DNA from: Stappia indica | Lineage (GTDB): Bacteria; Pseudomonadota; Alphaproteobacteria; Rhizobiales; Stappiaceae | Assembly (NCBI RefSeq): GCF_001696535.1 | Contig: NZ_MBQE01000006.1 | Span: forward strand, 310,001-374,000 | Length of the DNA: 64,000 nucleotides | Direction of reading: 5' to 3' | Shown here: one piece after another, positions 9,200 through 18,029 of the stretch | Position numbering within the stretch: the stretch's first letter is position 1 | Layout of the letters: each line of letters begins with the position of its first letter | Notes under the pieces: generated by a model | The model's input: the letters and a program-made list of their open reading frames with translations, nothing else | Databases searched by the model: none | What the model was told of the DNA's origin: nothing | Position numbers and translations under genes: made by a program

Positions 9200-10975
9200 A
9201 TGAACAGGACACCGCCACCGGCATCGGCGCGCAGGATCGCCGGCGCCGCCCTTGCCGCGTGTCTGCTTTGGGCAGGGCCCGGCCTTGCCCAGACGGCAGC
9301 CCCCTCCGCGCCGCAGCCCGCGCCGATCCTCTCCGGCTCGGACCGTTTCCACCCCGTACTCGCCCGCAGCGGCATGGTCGCCAGCCAGGAGGCGACGGCG
9401 ACCCGCGTCGGCCGCGACATTCTCGCCGCCGGCGGCAATGCGGTGGATGCGGCGGTGGCGGTCGGCTTCGCCCTCGCCGTGACCCTGCCGCGTGCCGGCA
9501 ATATCGGCGGCGGCGGTTTCATGCTGGTCCACATGGCCGACAGCGGCGAGACGCAGGCCCTCGACTATCGCGAGCTTGCCCCCGCCGCAGCCAGCCGGGA
9601 CATGTTCCTCGATGCGGACGGCAATGCGGACAGCGAGAAATCCCGCTACTCGGGCCTCGCCGTCGGCGTTCCCGGCACCGTTGCCGGCTTCCACGCCGCC
9701 CATGCCCGCCATGGCAGCGGCCGCTTCAGCTTCGCAGACCTGATCGCGCCTGCCATCGCCCTCGCCCGCGACGGCTTCCCCGTTTCCGACGATCTCTCCG
9801 GGTCGCTGAAGCAGGCCCATCCGCGCCTGTCGAAGGATCCGGCCGCGCTCGCGACCTTCTACAAGCCCGACGGCGGCTTCTACGAGCCCGGCGAGACCCT
9901 GCGCCAGCCGCAGCTCGCCGAGACGCTGCAGAAGATCGCCGACGAAGGCCCGGACGGCTTCTACAAAGGGCCGGTCGCGGAGGCGATCGCGGCACGTGTC
10001 CGCGAGGGCGGCGGCGACATGACCGCCGACGACCTTGCCGCCTACGAGGCGAAATGGCGCACGCCTGTCTCGGGTACCTATCGCGGCTATGAGGTCGTCT
10101 CCATGCCGCCCCCCTCCTCCGGCGGCGTGCATCTCGTGGAGATCCTCAACATGCTGGAGCCCTTCGACCTTGCCGCATCCGGCTCCGGTTCGGCGGTAAC
10201 GCTCCATGTCATGGCCGAGGCGATGAAGCGGGCCTATGCGGACCGCTCGGAGTTTCTCGGCGATCCGGACTTCGTCGACATTCCGGTGAAGGGCCTGACC
10301 TCCAAGACCTACGCCGCCTCGCGGATGGAGGGTTTCGACCCGGAGAAGGCGACGCCTGCCGACGGGCTCGCCCCGGGCAAGCCCGCACCTTACGAGAGCG
10401 AGGAAACCACGCACTATTCGGTGGTGGACGGCCAGGGCAATGCGGTGTCGAACACCTACACGCTCAACTTCTCCTACGGCGTCGGCATGATGGCCGGCGA
10501 CACCGGCATCCTGCTCAACAACGAGCTCGACGACTTCTCCGCCAAGCCGGGCGTGCCGAACGCCTACGGTCTCATCGGCGGCGATGCCAATGCCGTCGCT
10601 CCGCGCAAGCGGCCGCTGTCCTCGATGAGCCCGACGCTGGTGTTCCGCGACGGCCGGCTGGTGCTGGCCACCGGCTCGCCCGGCGGCAGCCGCATCATCA
10701 CCACCGTGCTGCAGATCATCCTCAACGTGGTCGACCACGGCATGAACATCGCGGAGGCGACCGCCGCTCCGCGCATGCACCATCAGTGGCTGCCGGACGA
10801 GATCCGCATCGAGGAAGGCTTCTCGCCCGACACGCTGGCGATCCTGCGCGAGCGCGGCCACACGGTCGAGGAACGCGCCACCATGGGCTCCACCCAGTCG
10901 GTGATGGCGGTCGAGAACGGCCTGGCCGGCGCCTCGGACCCGCGGGTCCAGGGCGCGCTGGCGGCCGGATACTGA
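9200..10975 (+). CDS. ggt: Gamma-glutamyltransferase (periplasmic)
   Basis: About 591 residues. An Ntn-hydrolase that cleaves gamma-glutamyl bonds of glutathione and transfers or hydrolyses the glutamyl group in the periplasm. A signal peptide (ASARRIAGAALAACLLWAGPGLAQ) precedes the proenzyme. Autocleavage should occur before the first Thr of EETTHYSVVDG (Thr403 by this start; codon 10406-10408), giving large and small subunits. PRAGNIGGGGFMLV and SMSPTLVF with the later GGSRIITTV segment are family hallmarks. ATG at 9200 is chosen over the GTG at 9188 because GGGGAG lies upstream at useful distance for the former. The gene is monocistronic and convergent with the next one. Confidence 0.93.
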   Translation: MNRTPPPASARRIAGAALAACLLWAGPGLAQTAAPSAPQPAPILSGSDRFHPVLARSGMVASQEATATRVGRDILAAGGNAVDAAVAVGFALAVTLPRAGNIGGGGFMLVHMADSGETQALDYRELAPAAASRDMFLDADGNADSEKSRYSGLAVGVPGTVAGFHAAHARHGSGRFSFADLIAPAIALARDGFPVSDDLSGSLKQAHPRLSKDPAALATFYKPDGGFYEPGETLRQPQLAETLQKIADEGPDGFYKGPVAEAIAARVREGGGDMTADDLAAYEAKWRTPVSGTYRGYEVVSMPPPSSGGVHLVEILNMLEPFDLAASGSGSAVTLHVMAEAMKRAYADRSEFLGDPDFVDIPVKGLTSKTYAASRMEGFDPEKATPADGLAPGKPAPYESEETTHYSVVDGQGNAVSNTYTLNFSYGVGMMAGDTGILLNNELDDFSAKPGVPNAYGLIGGDANAVAPRKRPLSSMSPTLVFRDGRLVLATGSPGGSRIITTVLQIILNVVDHGMNIAEATAAPRMHHQWLPDEIRIEEGFSPDTLAILRERGHTVEERATMGSTQSVMAVENGLAGASDPRVQGALAAGY

Positions 10976-10984
10976 CCCCGGAAA

Positions 10985-11012
10985 GCGCCGGCGGGGTCAG
11001 CCCCGCCGGCGC
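10985..11012. terminator. Long GC hairpin between convergent ggt and MFS gene
   Basis: Perfect 12-bp stem GCGCCGGCGGGG (10985-10996) / CCCCGCCGGCGC (11001-11012) with a TCAG loop. The loop contains the stop codon of the minus-strand transporter gene, so the hairpin's right arm is also coding. No T-run follows on either strand; it may stop transcription from both sides weakly or protect 3' ends. Confidence 0.5.
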
Positions 11013-12250
11013 GCCAGCGTCGCCGCCAGCAGCAGCACATAGACGCCGCCGAGCAGCAACGGCAGTCCGGTAAGGCCCACCATGTCGATGGCGAGGCCGG
11101 AGAGAGCCGGCCCGGTGAAACCGCCCACACCCCACATCACCGCAAAGCCGGCATTGCCGGCGATCAGCATGGCGCCGGTGAAGCGGCGGCCGAGCTCCAT
11201 CAGCGCGATGGTGTAGACGCCATAGGCCGAGGATCCCCAGACGAACAGCATGGCCCAGAGCGGCCACCTGGTGTCGATCAGCACCGGCAACAGCATCGCG
11301 CCTGCGATGGTCAGCAGGCACAGCACCACCATGACCAGGCGCGGCCCCCAGCGGTCGGCAAGGGTCCCGATCGGCACCTGGAAGACGATATTGCCGACGA
11401 TCAGAACGGCAAGGGCCGTTGCCACCGCGGCCTCGTCGAGGCCATGCCCGAGCCCGTAGACAGGGAACAGCGTCAGGATCGCCTGGTCGAAGGCCGCAGC
11501 GATGCCGGTGACGACCAGCAGGAACGGGATCAGCGGCGCGACGCTGCGGATCGAGCCGCTTTCTCCTGCGGCAAAGCGTGGCAGCCGATAGCGGATCGAG
11601 GTGATCAGCACCGCGCAGATCAGGCAGACCGCAATGCAGAGGAAGAACGGCGCAAGCGTCCGCGTTCCGGTGACCGCAAGCGTTGCCGGGCCGAGCGCGA
11701 AGCCGCCGGCCAGCGCCGTTGCATAAAGCCCCAGCATGCGCCCGCGGATCCGGTCCGGCGCCAGCTGGTTCACCCAGGTCTCGCTCGAGATGTAGAGCCC
11801 GTTGATGCCGACGCCAAGCAGGAAGCGCGCCGGAAACCACAGCCATAGCGCCTGGACCGTGCCGATCAGCGCGAACAGGACCGCCAGCAGCAAGGCGCTG
11901 GCGATCGCCAGCCGTGCCGCGCCGAAGCGGATCGCCAGCTGCGGCACGAGGGGGGCCGACAGGATCAGGCCCAGCGCCATCATCGCCGCATTGCTGCCGA
12001 TCAGCCAGGCGGGCGTACCTTGCCGCTCCAGGATGAAGGACAGCAGCGGATAGGTCAGCCCCTGCGCGAGACCGAACACACCGACGAGCAACAGCACCAC
12101 GGCAATCGCCGCGCGGTCGATCTCCTGCGGCGCGCCGGGCACATGCTCTGCCACCTCCGCCACCTGCGGCCGGTCGGGCACGGGCGCGGTCGGTGCCGGC
12201 AGCACGCCCGCCTCCGCCCTCTCGGCGGACGTGTCGTCGACCTCGCTCAT
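10997..12250 (-). CDS. MFS transporter
   Basis: 417 residues with about twelve hydrophobic segments. The cytoplasmic N-terminal ~40 residues are Pro/Ala/Glu-rich, then IAVVLLLVGVFGLAQGLTYPLLSF begins TM1. Major-facilitator signatures are visible: loop 2-3 region GAARLAI and, between TM8 and TM9, GTLADRWGPRLVM, a classic A-motif relative. ISSETWVNQLAPDRIRGR resembles the YcaD/UMF1-type sugar-cation MFS subgroup, but the substrate is unknown. The ATG overlaps the stop of the upstream GNAT gene as ATGA (12247-12250), so the two are translationally coupled. Confidence 0.88.
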   Translation of the reverse strand: MSEVDDTSAERAEAGVLPAPTAPVPDRPQVAEVAEHVPGAPQEIDRAAIAVVLLLVGVFGLAQGLTYPLLSFILERQGTPAWLIGSNAAMMALGLILSAPLVPQLAIRFGAARLAIASALLLAVLFALIGTVQALWLWFPARFLLGVGINGLYISSETWVNQLAPDRIRGRMLGLYATALAGGFALGPATLAVTGTRTLAPFFLCIAVCLICAVLITSIRYRLPRFAAGESGSIRSVAPLIPFLLVVTGIAAAFDQAILTLFPVYGLGHGLDEAAVATALAVLIVGNIVFQVPIGTLADRWGPRLVMVVLCLLTIAGAMLLPVLIDTRWPLWAMLFVWGSSAYGVYTIALMELGRRFTGAMLIAGNAGFAVMWGVGGFTGPALSGLAIDMVGLTGLPLLLGGVYVLLLAATLARRRG

Positions 12251-12843
12251 GCGCCCGCTGCCGTACCGCCGAGGTGGTGGCGCATGGTGGTGACGGTGTT
12301 GAAGCCGAAGACGGGCCGCAACAGGTCGAGCCGCCGCTGTCCCTCCTCCACAAAGCCGCAGCGCAGGTAAAGCGCCTTTGCCCGCGGGTTGGTGTCGATC
12401 ACGTCGAGACGCACGGCTCGTTTCCCGGCGCGCCTGGCGATCGCCAGGATCTCGGCGAGCAAGGCACGGCCGACGCCGGCCCCGCGCGCCTCCTGCGTCA
12501 CCGCGATCCCGTCCATCGCCATCACGTCCTCGTCTTCCTCTTTCTCCAGAAGCGCCAGCCCTGCAACCCGGATCGCCGTGCCGAGCACGCTGAAACGCTC
12601 GCGGAAATGCCGCCATTTCGGCTCGAACAGCCCATGCCCGTCCAGCCGATAGCCGGCAATGCCGACGATCCTGTCACCGATCACCGCGCTGACGCCGCGG
12701 TCCCGCTGGAGATGCGGCGCGAGGAACTCCGCCGCCGCATCCGCCGTGCCAAAGAAGGGTCTCAGTTTCTGGATCAGCGCCTCGGCATAAATCCGCGTCG
12801 CCGAAAGCTCATCGCCGGGTCGCACATGGGAAAGCACGTTCAT
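12247..12843 (-). CDS. GNAT family N-acetyltransferase
   Basis: 198 residues. The C-terminal half carries the acetyl-CoA binding motif A as VTQEARGAGVGRALLAEIL (Q-x-x-G-x-G/A) and motif B as NPRAKALYLRCGFVEEGQRR. The N-terminal half (HLQRDRGVSAVIGDRIVGIAGYR) matches the usual strand-turn-strand of GNAT folds. Substrate unknown. Co-transcribed and ATGA-coupled with the downstream MFS transporter, which hints at modification and export of the same small molecule, though this is only inferred from position. Confidence 0.85.
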   Translation of the reverse strand: MNVLSHVRPGDELSATRIYAEALIQKLRPFFGTADAAAEFLAPHLQRDRGVSAVIGDRIVGIAGYRLDGHGLFEPKWRHFRERFSVLGTAIRVAGLALLEKEEDEDVMAMDGIAVTQEARGAGVGRALLAEILAIARRAGKRAVRLDVIDTNPRAKALYLRCGFVEEGQRRLDLLRPVFGFNTVTTMRHHLGGTAAGA

Positions 12844-13020
12844 CGCCAGCTCCTTCGCCTCGCCGTAATTTCACCCTGAGGTTGATCGGACAATTCGAGA
12901 CGTAATCGCCCTGCCGGGCCTTGCAAGGAAAATCGCCCCCGAAGCCGCGAAACCGAAAGGCTTGCGTCCCGCATTAACGAGAATCAGGCTATCGGGGAAA
13001 GACGACACCCGTTTGCGAAA

Positions 13021-13521
13021 GTGCTTCGCCACATGCCGGATATCGCCCCGCTCCTCGAATTTCTTGCCAGATCGCAGCTTGCCCGCGCCATGGCCGGCTC
13101 GGCAGACCTGCGCGAGGCCGCGGCGGCCACGCATCTGTTCGGAACATTGATGCTGGTCGGTGCGGTGTTGCCGCTCAATCTGCGGCTGATCGGATTCTGG
13201 CGTTCCGCCCCGCTTGCGGACCTTGCACGCGTGCTTGGCCAGACGGCGTTTGTCGGCCTTTTGCTGGCGCTTGCCAGCGGCATCGCGCTGATGTCGACAC
13301 GGCCCATGGCGATTGCCGGCGACCCGGCCTTCCAGGCGAAGGCCGTCCTTCTCGCCGCGCTCGCCGTCAATGCGCTGCTGCTGCGGCTGGTCCCGGCCTG
13401 GCGCCTGCTGGACCAGGTCGACTCGCGCGGAACCATCTCGCGTTTCCGCCTTGCGGGCGTTCTGTCTCTGGTTCTCTGGGGCGGCGTGCTGGCGCTGATG
13501 CGCTGGCCCGGCCTGATCTGA
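13021..13521 (+). CDS. Four-TM integral membrane protein, DUF6644-like
   Basis: 166 residues, mostly hydrophobic, with about four membrane helices: THLFGTLMLVGAVLPLNLRL, TAFVGLLLALASGIAL, AVLLAALAVNALLLR and LAGVLSLVLWGGVLALM. The pattern (PLLEFLARSQLARAM start, LFGTLMLVGAVLPLNLRLIGFW, then DPAFQAKAVLLAALAVNALL) resembles the DUF6644 family. Starts at GTG 13021 or ATG 13033. Function unknown. It sits alone between a divergent GNAT gene and a convergent hypothetical gene. Confidence 0.7.
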   Translation: MLRHMPDIAPLLEFLARSQLARAMAGSADLREAAAATHLFGTLMLVGAVLPLNLRLIGFWRSAPLADLARVLGQTAFVGLLLALASGIALMSTRPMAIAGDPAFQAKAVLLAALAVNALLLRLVPAWRLLDQVDSRGTISRFRLAGVLSLVLWGGVLALMRWPGLI

Positions 13522-13539
13522 CGGCGTGAAAAGCCGGCC

Positions 13540-13959
13540 TTACTGGGCGCGGCGATAGATGCCGGTGTTCACCACCGAACCCTGCCCCGGCACCTCGACG
13601 CTCTGCTCCACTTCCAGGCTCTGCCCGTCGTCGGACAGGCGTCGCCGCGCCGTCATCAGGGTGAGATTGCCGCGCTTGGCCTCCGAGGTCAGCGTCTGCT
13701 CGTCCTCGAAATAGAGCAGCAGCCGGTCGGCGAGACCGCTTTCCGACAGCCGCGCCCCCGGCGCGCCCGGCACGCCGGTGATCTCGCCGGAGATTTCCTC
13801 GCCGCTCGCCGAGATGATCGACATGCGGATCGTCACCAGGCCGAATTCCTCGTCGATCCGGCAGGTCGCCGCCTGCGGCAGGTCGCTCTGGTCGAACTCG
13901 CTCTCGTCCAGATCGAGGATCCAGGTTCCGAGAAAAGGGCCAATCTGCTCGCTGCTCAT
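13540..13959 (-). CDS. Small hypothetical protein, lipocalin-like strand pattern
   Basis: 139 residues from the ATG at 13959 (MSSEQIGPFLGTWILDLDESEF); the frame is open further upstream but without plausible coding content. FLGTWILDLDESEFD followed by alternating strands and a final GSVVNTGIYRR resembles the widespread 'GTWKLN..KS.F' beta-barrel proteins of unknown role. No signal peptide, so probably cytoplasmic. Not recognised as a named family. Confidence 0.65.
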   Translation of the reverse strand: MSSEQIGPFLGTWILDLDESEFDQSDLPQAATCRIDEEFGLVTIRMSIISASGEEISGEITGVPGAPGARLSESGLADRLLLYFEDEQTLTSEAKRGNLTLMTARRRLSDDGQSLEVEQSVEVPGQGSVVNTGIYRRAQ

Positions 13960-14100
13960 CGCTGCATTCCGCTTTTTGACATTCGTGCCGGGATCGTGAC
14001 CCGGCAGCCGCTTGCGCGACCTTGTAGCCGCGTTTACCACCCCTGTCATCGCCCCGCCCCTCCTCCGCCGCAGCGGAGCCTCTCCAGCCGGAGCCGTCCC

Positions 14101-14808
14101 ATGACCTCGTCCGCCACCTCCACGCTCGTGCTTACCGGTGCCAATCGCGGCATCGGGCTGGAACTCGCCCGCCGTTTCCTCGCCGCGGGCGGATGGCGCA
14201 TCCATGCCGGCTGCCGCGACCCGGAAAACGCCGATGCGCTTGCAGAGCTCGCCCGCACTCATCCGGACCGTCTGACCGTCCATCCTCTCGAGGTGACGGA
14301 CGCCGCGTCGGTCTCCGCCTTCGCGCAGGCGCTCGGCGACACGCCGGTCGATCTGCTGCTCAACAATGCCGGCATGCTCAATCCGCACCAGACGCTCGAC
14401 GATCTCGATTTCGACGCCTGGGAGCGCGAGCTTCAGGTGAACACGCTCGCCCCCATGCGCATGGCGCTGGCGCTGCGCCCGCAGCTGCGGCGCGCCGCCA
14501 ACCCGCGCATCGTCACGATTTCCAGTCAGATGGGCTCCCTCGCTCGTCCGAGGAGCGGCAGCTACGCCTATCGCAGCTCCAAGGCTGCGGTGAACAAGGC
14601 CATGCAGGGGCTCGCGCTCGACCTTCACGGCGAAGGCATCTGCGTCGTCGTGATGCATCCGGGCTGGGTCCGCACGGATATGGGCGGCAGCAGCGCCGAG
14701 ATCGATCCGCCGGAGAGCGCCGCCGGCATCTTTTCGGTCGCGACCAGGCTCACCCTGGCCGATACCGGCCGCTTCCTGCAGTGGAACGGCGAGGAGCACC
14801 CCTGGTAA
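14101..14808 (+). CDS. SDR family oxidoreductase
   Basis: 235 residues; a classical short-chain dehydrogenase fold. NAD(P)-binding TGANRGIG at residues 12-19, NNAGM at the end of strand 4, and the active-site Ser and Tyr-x-x-x-Lys in SSQMGSLARPRSGSYAYRSSKAA. The arrangement GSYAYRSSKAAVN and WVRTDMGG resembles the C-factor/carbonyl reductase subgroup. Substrate unknown. ATG at 14101 is preferred; the upstream open frame lacks homology. Converges with the YeeE gene 15 bases downstream. Confidence 0.88.
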   Translation: MTSSATSTLVLTGANRGIGLELARRFLAAGGWRIHAGCRDPENADALAELARTHPDRLTVHPLEVTDAASVSAFAQALGDTPVDLLLNNAGMLNPHQTLDDLDFDAWERELQVNTLAPMRMALALRPQLRRAANPRIVTISSQMGSLARPRSGSYAYRSSKAAVNKAMQGLALDLHGEGICVVVMHPGWVRTDMGGSSAEIDPPESAAGIFSVATRLTLADTGRFLQWNGEEHPW

Positions 14809-14823
14809 GGCGGCCGGGCCGGC

Positions 14824-15924
14824 TCAGGCGGCGGCCGTCGCCTGCCGCTCCGCCATCCGGTCGACGACGAGATCCGTCAGGCCCGCCGCGGCCCACATGG
14901 CGAACAGCGTCGCCCAGGCGGTCAGCGCGAAGATCGATCCGCCGGTGACGCCCGCCCCCACGGCGCAGCCGCCGGCCAGCATGCCGCCGAACCCCATGAG
15001 GACGGCCCCGACGATATAGCGGCGCATCGAGTGGCCGTCATGGAAACCCTGCAGCCGCCATTCGCCGGCCAGCAGCGCGGCCAGCGCCGCCCCCGCAAAG
15101 ACGCCCGGCACGAGGCCCGTATCGAAGTCGAGCGCCTCGCCCGGAGGCGTCAGCACCAGCATCAACGTGTCGGCGGACGGCCCGGTAAAGGTCATGCTCT
15201 TCACCGTCATCGGCTCGAAGGCCTGTCCCGCGAGCTGGTAGGTGAACCACCAGCCGGCCGCCACCGTTGCCCCCACCCCGGCCGCCCCGATCCAACCCGA
15301 GAGCGGCAGGCGGGCGCGAAAGGCGAAGACCGTCGTCCCGGCGATGAACAGCAGGCCGATCCACAGCCCCGCGTCCTGCGGCAACCTCAGCAGCAGCAGG
15401 AGATCAAGCGCCTCGCGCCCGCTGACGGTCCACATCCCGGCGACCTGCTCGCGCAGCGGCGAGAGGATGCCGTGGATCGAGGCTTCCGCCGCAACCGCGA
15501 AGATCAGCCCCGACAGCAGCGCCCGGAGGTTGCCGGTCGCCGACAGCACCAGCAGCCGGCTGGCACAGCCCCGCGCGAGCACCATACCGATCCCGAACAG
15601 CGCCCCGCCTGCGATCGCACCCGACAACGAGCCCCGCGCCGCGAACTGCCGCGCCTCGGAGACATCGAGCGCACCGGAAAAGATCAGCCACTGGGTTAGC
15701 AGGACCGCGCAGGAGAAGGTCACCAGCCACGTCGCGACCTTGATGCCGATGCTGCCGCGGGCGAACTCCACGGCCGCCGCCCGCAGGCAGAACCGGCTGC
15801 GCTGCGCAAAGGCACCGAAAGCCATCCCGATCAGCAGCCCGCCGAGCGCCGAGGTCTCCGCCTCGCCGAGGGTCTCCAGCACGCCGGTCATGTCCATTGC
15901 CGCATCTCCAGGTCGTCCGGACAT
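14824..15924 (-). CDS. YeeE/YedE-family sulfur-compound transporter
   Basis: 366 residues with ~9 hydrophobic helices and a pseudo-repeated structure. Each half holds conserved cysteines in small-residue contexts: RSRFCLRAA, LARGCASRLL and AGGCAVGAGVTGG. These match the YeeE/YedE (TsuA-type) family that imports thiosulfate or related sulfur compounds through a cysteine relay. Start may be the ATG at 15924 or 15897 (MDMTGVL); both have purine-rich sites upstream. Runs convergent with the SDR gene. Confidence 0.85.
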   Translation of the reverse strand: MSGRPGDAAMDMTGVLETLGEAETSALGGLLIGMAFGAFAQRSRFCLRAAAVEFARGSIGIKVATWLVTFSCAVLLTQWLIFSGALDVSEARQFAARGSLSGAIAGGALFGIGMVLARGCASRLLVLSATGNLRALLSGLIFAVAAEASIHGILSPLREQVAGMWTVSGREALDLLLLLRLPQDAGLWIGLLFIAGTTVFAFRARLPLSGWIGAAGVGATVAAGWWFTYQLAGQAFEPMTVKSMTFTGPSADTLMLVLTPPGEALDFDTGLVPGVFAGAALAALLAGEWRLQGFHDGHSMRRYIVGAVLMGFGGMLAGGCAVGAGVTGGSIFALTAWATLFAMWAAAGLTDLVVDRMAERQATAAA

Positions 15925-16026
15925 CCGCCCGGCCTCTCCATATTCACATCAATGAATACATCGGCCGCGCCTCTCCCACCTTGACCTTACTCAAGCTTTC
16001 GCGCGCCGCGCTTGTCCGTTCCGGCG

Positions 16027-16986
16027 ATGCCGACTAACAAGAGCGGATCAGCAAGGGCGGGGCGCGACATGGCAGCCGGACACGGGCAGCAGGCGGAAAC
16101 GGGCAAGGCAGGCGGCGGCGATCCGGTCTGCATGCGCATCTGGGGCGGACTCGGCAACCAGATGTTCCAGTATGCCGCCGGCCATGCGTTGGCGAAGCGC
16201 CTCGGTGTCGAGCTGCTCGTCGACCCTCTCGACCTCGACTTCGCCCATGCCGCCTTCGGCCTCGACCTGTTCGGCCTGTCCCCGCGCATCTGGCAGCCGG
16301 ACACCGGCTCGCTGAAGGCGCGCCTCCTAGGCGCACTCGGGCGCGGCGAAGGCAAGAAACGGCGGAAGCTCTGGCAGGGCCCGAGCTATTTCCAGAAGGA
16401 CTTCTGCCACGGCGACGAGGTGTTCTCGCTCGGGGCCGGCACCTATCTTGCCGGCTATTTCCAGTCGGAACAGTTCTTCGCCGACTGCCGCGAAGAGATC
16501 CGTTCCCTGTTCTCGCTCGACCACGTCGCCGCGACCATCGACCCTGCCCGCCTGGCCCTTGCCGACGCCCCCACCAGCGTCTCGCTGCATGTGCGGCGCG
16601 GCGACTATGCCGCCAACGCCAAGACCACCGCCACTCACGGCCTGCTCGGCGCGGAGCATTACATGCGAGCGGCCGGACTGATGGCGCAGCTGGTGCCAGA
16701 CGCGACGTGGCTGGTCTTTTCCGACGACATCGCGGCGGCCGACGAGCTGACGCGCGCCCTGCCCCGCCGCACCCTGGTCGAGGGGCAGAGCCGCGAGCAG
16801 GATCTGCACCTGATGAGCCGCTGCGCCCACCACGTCATCGCCAATTCCAGCTTCAGCTGGTGGGGCGCCTGGCTCGGCCGCAACCCGGACCGCCATGTCA
16901 TCGCGCCGCGAAAGTGGTTCGCCCGCGACGAGCTACGCCGGGTCTATGTCGACGAACTCTTCCCCTCCGGCTGGATTCTCGTCTGA
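16027..16986 (+). CDS. Glycosyltransferase family 11 (alpha-1,2-fucosyltransferase-like)
   Basis: 319 residues. IWGGLGNQMFQYAAGHALAKRL near the N terminus and SLHVRRGDYA in the middle are the two hallmark motifs of GT11 (the HxRRxDY donor-binding motif), followed by FSDDI and ANSSFSWWGAWLG, also typical. Probably adds fucose or a related deoxyhexose to a surface polysaccharide. The start is uncertain: TTG 16012, ATG 16027 or ATG 16069; the first ~40 residues are not conserved. A GT2 glycosyltransferase follows, suggesting a small glycan-modifying unit without a full polysaccharide locus around it. Confidence 0.85.
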   Translation: MPTNKSGSARAGRDMAAGHGQQAETGKAGGGDPVCMRIWGGLGNQMFQYAAGHALAKRLGVELLVDPLDLDFAHAAFGLDLFGLSPRIWQPDTGSLKARLLGALGRGEGKKRRKLWQGPSYFQKDFCHGDEVFSLGAGTYLAGYFQSEQFFADCREEIRSLFSLDHVAATIDPARLALADAPTSVSLHVRRGDYAANAKTTATHGLLGAEHYMRAAGLMAQLVPDATWLVFSDDIAAADELTRALPRRTLVEGQSREQDLHLMSRCAHHVIANSSFSWWGAWLGRNPDRHVIAPRKWFARDELRRVYVDELFPSGWILV

Positions 16987-17051
16987 GAAACAGGTACTCC
17001 CCTCACGGAAACAGGCCTCTTGCGGGCCAGGATACGGGGACCTGCGCGCTC

Positions 17052-18002
17052 ATGAAACTCTGCGTCGCCATCTGCACGAGAGAACGGCCGAAGATGCTGC
17101 GGGCGTGCCTTGCCTCCGTCTGCGCGCAGTCGGTTCCGGATTGGGTGCAGGCAGAGATCGTCGTGGTGGAGAACCACGACCGCGAGACCTCGCGCCATGT
17201 GGCGGAAGAGGTGGCGGCGGAGACCGGCTGGGCCATCCACTACGTGCTGGAACCCGAGCTCGGCATCCCCTTCGCCCGCGACCGCTGCGGCACCTTTGCC
17301 GAGAGCGCCGGTTTCGACCGGGTGCTCTATATCGACGACGACGAGATCGCCCATGCCGGCTGGCTGGAGACCATGGTCGAGGCGACCCGCGCGCTCCCCG
17401 CAGAGGTCCACTACGGCCGCGTTCTCTACACCTGGCCGCCCGAGACCCCCTCGTGGATGGTCCCCGAACAGGTCAACAAGCGCCCGTCCGGCACCGTTCT
17501 GACCAAGGCCGAGGGGCACAACACGCTGGTCGAGACGAAGGTGTTCCGCGCGCGAGAGGCCGGTGGCTTCGGCCTGCATTTCGACGGCTCGATGCGCTTT
17601 ACCGGCGGCAGCGACACGGATTTCTTCACCCGCGTCCACGATGCGGGCGGGCGCATCGTCTGGATCCCGGATGCGCTGGTGGAGGAGCTTGTTCCGGTCA
17701 ACCGCACGACCCTGCGCTGGCAGCTGAACCGCACCTTCCGCGTCGCCGGCAACATCTCGCGCCTGCATGAAAAGCGCGCCGGCAAGCGGAAAGCCGCCCT
17801 GCGCAGCCTGCTGAAGGGCCTCGGCCGCATCGTCGGTGGCACCGTCCTGTTCCTGCCTGCCGCGGCCAGCTTCGCCGTCTCGCCCGAGGGCGGGCGCCGT
17901 CGCGCCTTCAAGGCAGCCAAGCAGATCGCCTCCGGCCTCGGTTCCCTCGCCTATCTCGCCGGCCACCAGCAACAGCCCTACGCCAAGGTCGACGGCGGCT
18001 GA
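17052..18002 (+). CDS. Glycosyltransferase family 2
   Basis: 316 residues. GT-A fold: N-terminal LCVAICTRERPKML, IVVVENHD, then the DxD-type metal site YIDDDEIAHAGWLETM near residue 95, and FTGGSDTDFFTRV as the catalytic-acceptor region. The C-terminal ~70 residues contain a hydrophobic stretch (IVGGTVLFLPAAASFAV) that may anchor it to the membrane. Start ATG 17052 lies 66 bases after the GT11 stop. Donor and acceptor unknown; likely works with the GT11 enzyme on a cell-surface glycan. Confidence 0.85.
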   Translation: MKLCVAICTRERPKMLRACLASVCAQSVPDWVQAEIVVVENHDRETSRHVAEEVAAETGWAIHYVLEPELGIPFARDRCGTFAESAGFDRVLYIDDDEIAHAGWLETMVEATRALPAEVHYGRVLYTWPPETPSWMVPEQVNKRPSGTVLTKAEGHNTLVETKVFRAREAGGFGLHFDGSMRFTGGSDTDFFTRVHDAGGRIVWIPDALVEELVPVNRTTLRWQLNRTFRVAGNISRLHEKRAGKRKAALRSLLKGLGRIVGGTVLFLPAAASFAVSPEGGRRRAFKAAKQIASGLGSLAYLAGHQQQPYAKVDGG

Positions 18003-18029
18003 CGCCACCACCGAAGACAAACCCCGGCC

